Positions 63,252 to 64,000 of a stretch of DNA of 64,000 nt are shown in pieces. The translations under genes were made by a program, and so were the position numbers. The stretch spans positions 124,001-188,000 of the forward strand of contig NZ_JAEMUI010000002.1 of NCBI RefSeq assembly GCF_016461715.1, in the 5' to 3' direction. The stretch is from Marinomonas spartinae (GTDB lineage Bacteria; Pseudomonadota; Gammaproteobacteria; Pseudomonadales; Marinomonadaceae). The notes under the pieces were generated by a model. That model saw only the letters and a program-made list of their open reading frames with translations, was not told the DNA's origin and did no database searches. The first letter of the stretch is position 1. The number at the start of each line of letters is the position of its first letter.

Positions 63252-64000
63252 TTATAGGTTTGTGTTGGACTCAATTAGGTGGGCTTTAATAATCGGCCCT
63301 ATTTGATTCATGTAATGGGGGTCTAATATTTCCTGATGCCGACACTTGATATTGTGGACATCTAGCTTACCTGTCACTCTTGATTGCCATGCGTCTGCCC
63401 GATGTTCCAAGATCTTTCCCATTGAACCGTTCATGCTGTCTTTAGCAACAAAAAATAGTAAATTGGCGTCGATCTGGTGGGGGATAAAGTGGTTAGCAAT
63501 GGTGAGGTTGTTGGTTATCACCCGCTCGATATGCTCTAAAATATTGGGGTGTTGTTTTTGTATTTCCGCGACGACGGCCAGAGAAGAATCATCAAATTCC
63601 TGCCATAAAAAAGCGGCGAGTTCGGTTTTGTTTTTGGGGGGAGTAGGGATGTTATTAAGGTCATAACCAAGAAATAAAAGGGATGACTGAATCATACCCG
63701 CTTCATCTTTGGGTTCTGCTACGTTCAATTGATAGGGGTAGCTATCCAGCATGCATAGAAAGGCGATCTCTTCGCCCTGTGCTTGGAGTTTTTCCGCGAT
63801 GGCGTGAGAGACCAGTCCACCGAACGACCAACCTAATAATCGATAAGGGCCTTTCGGTTGGATTCTTTTAATACGGATAATATAATCCTCGGCCATTTCC
63901 TCTATGGACATGGGTAAGCGCGAGGTGTGATTTAGTCCATCGGCTTGCAAACCATATAGCGGCGTTGACTCAGGAAGATAACGCAATAAGTTGGTGTAGC
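63252..64000 (-). CDS. NRPS C-terminal thioesterase domain (5' end outside the window)
   Basis: The frame is open to the last base of the window and reads YTNLLRYLPESTPLYGLQA, the entry of an EntF-like type I thioesterase, so this is the 3' end of a larger non-ribosomal peptide synthetase gene; the TTG at 63986 is internal. The active-site Ser is in the GWSFGG motif (about residue 50 of the visible part), with a His in CRHQEILDP near the end. It releases the product by hydrolysis or cyclisation. Likely siderophore or lipopeptide assembly; product not predictable from this piece. Confidence 0.9.
   Translation of the reverse strand, partial: YTNLLRYLPESTPLYGLQADGLNHTSRLPMSIEEMAEDYIIRIKRIQPKGPYRLLGWSFGGLVSHAIAEKLQAQGEEIAFLCMLDSYPYQLNVAEPKDEAGMIQSSLLFLGYDLNNIPTPPKNKTELAAFLWQEFDDSSLAVVAEIQKQHPNILEHIERVITNNLTIANHFIPHQIDANLLFFVAKDSMNGSMGKILEHRADAWQSRVTGKLDVHNIKCRHQEILDPHYMNQIGPIIKAHLIESNTNL

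Overview
The window reads as chromosomal DNA of a marine gammaproteobacterium, most like Marinomonas or a close Oceanospirillales relative. This is an inference from the conserved lon-hupB-ppiD order, gammaproteobacterial families such as YqcC, RMF, RlmKL, DUF3549, DUF1853, DUF2835 and DUF3010, a glucosylglycerate compatible-solute module and a moderate G+C content. Coding density is high. There is one tRNA gene, and I see no rRNA, insertion sequence, prophage or CRISPR array. The window is cut inside a gene at both ends: the lon 5' part is missing on the left and the NRPS 5' part on the right.

Layout. 1-5.1 kb: lon (partial), hupB, tRNA-Asp, ppiD and a YfeX-like DyP peroxidase. 5.1-12.1 kb: a tight minus-strand six-gene operon of MoxR ATPase, DUF58, DUF4381 and Bat/VWA membrane proteins. 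12.2-17.6 kb: DUF2835, pyrD, rmf, rlmKL, purU and an unknown small protein. 17.7-23.8 kb: DUF3549 divergent from yqcC-DUF1853, a GGDEF-EAL protein, rlmA and beta-carbonic anhydrase. 23.9-31.2 kb: a LysR regulator, an AGE-family sugar isomerase, a ROK regulator, a TyrR-like regulator, small ORFs, a Cof-type HAD phosphatase and a HopJ-family protein. 31.3-35.0 kb: three exporters (MFS, ABC, SMR). 35.1-39.1 kb: a three-gene glucosylglycerate synthesis and phosphorolysis operon. 39.8-44.5 kb: DUF3010, a class V aminotransferase, and two YddG-like exporters flanking an AraC regulator. 44.8-51.2 kb: a tripartite tricarboxylate transporter (TctCBA) followed by a two-component system with its own periplasmic binding protein. 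51.3-55.4 kb: an ArnT-like glycosyltransferase divergent from a second two-component system. 55.5-59.7 kb: pirin, an NADPH-dependent FMN reductase-like protein, a MOSC protein, a TrpRS of the stand-alone type and a GFA-fold protein. 60.0-63.1 kb: an NCS1 permease divergent from a GntR regulator and an Asp/Glu (hydantoin or allantoin type) racemase, with two identical palindromes framing the control region. 63.2-64.0 kb: the C-terminal thioesterase of a non-ribosomal peptide synthetase.

How the genes work together. The clearest modules are the Bat/MoxR operon, the glucosylglycerate cycle (synthase, phosphatase and a GH13 phosphorylase in one operon), the TctCBA system with an 11-bp direct-repeat site upstream and a linked sensor operon, and the NCS1/GntR/racemase locus. 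No wholly unknown multi-gene system is evident. The most interesting material is in regulatory sequence and small ORFs: twin ATTGTATACAAT palindromes, the TctD-like box, a Fur-box-like site between two exporters, small ORFs at 29.3 and 39.5 kb, a decayed coding remnant near 59.8 kb and a structured intergenic element near 53.0 kb.
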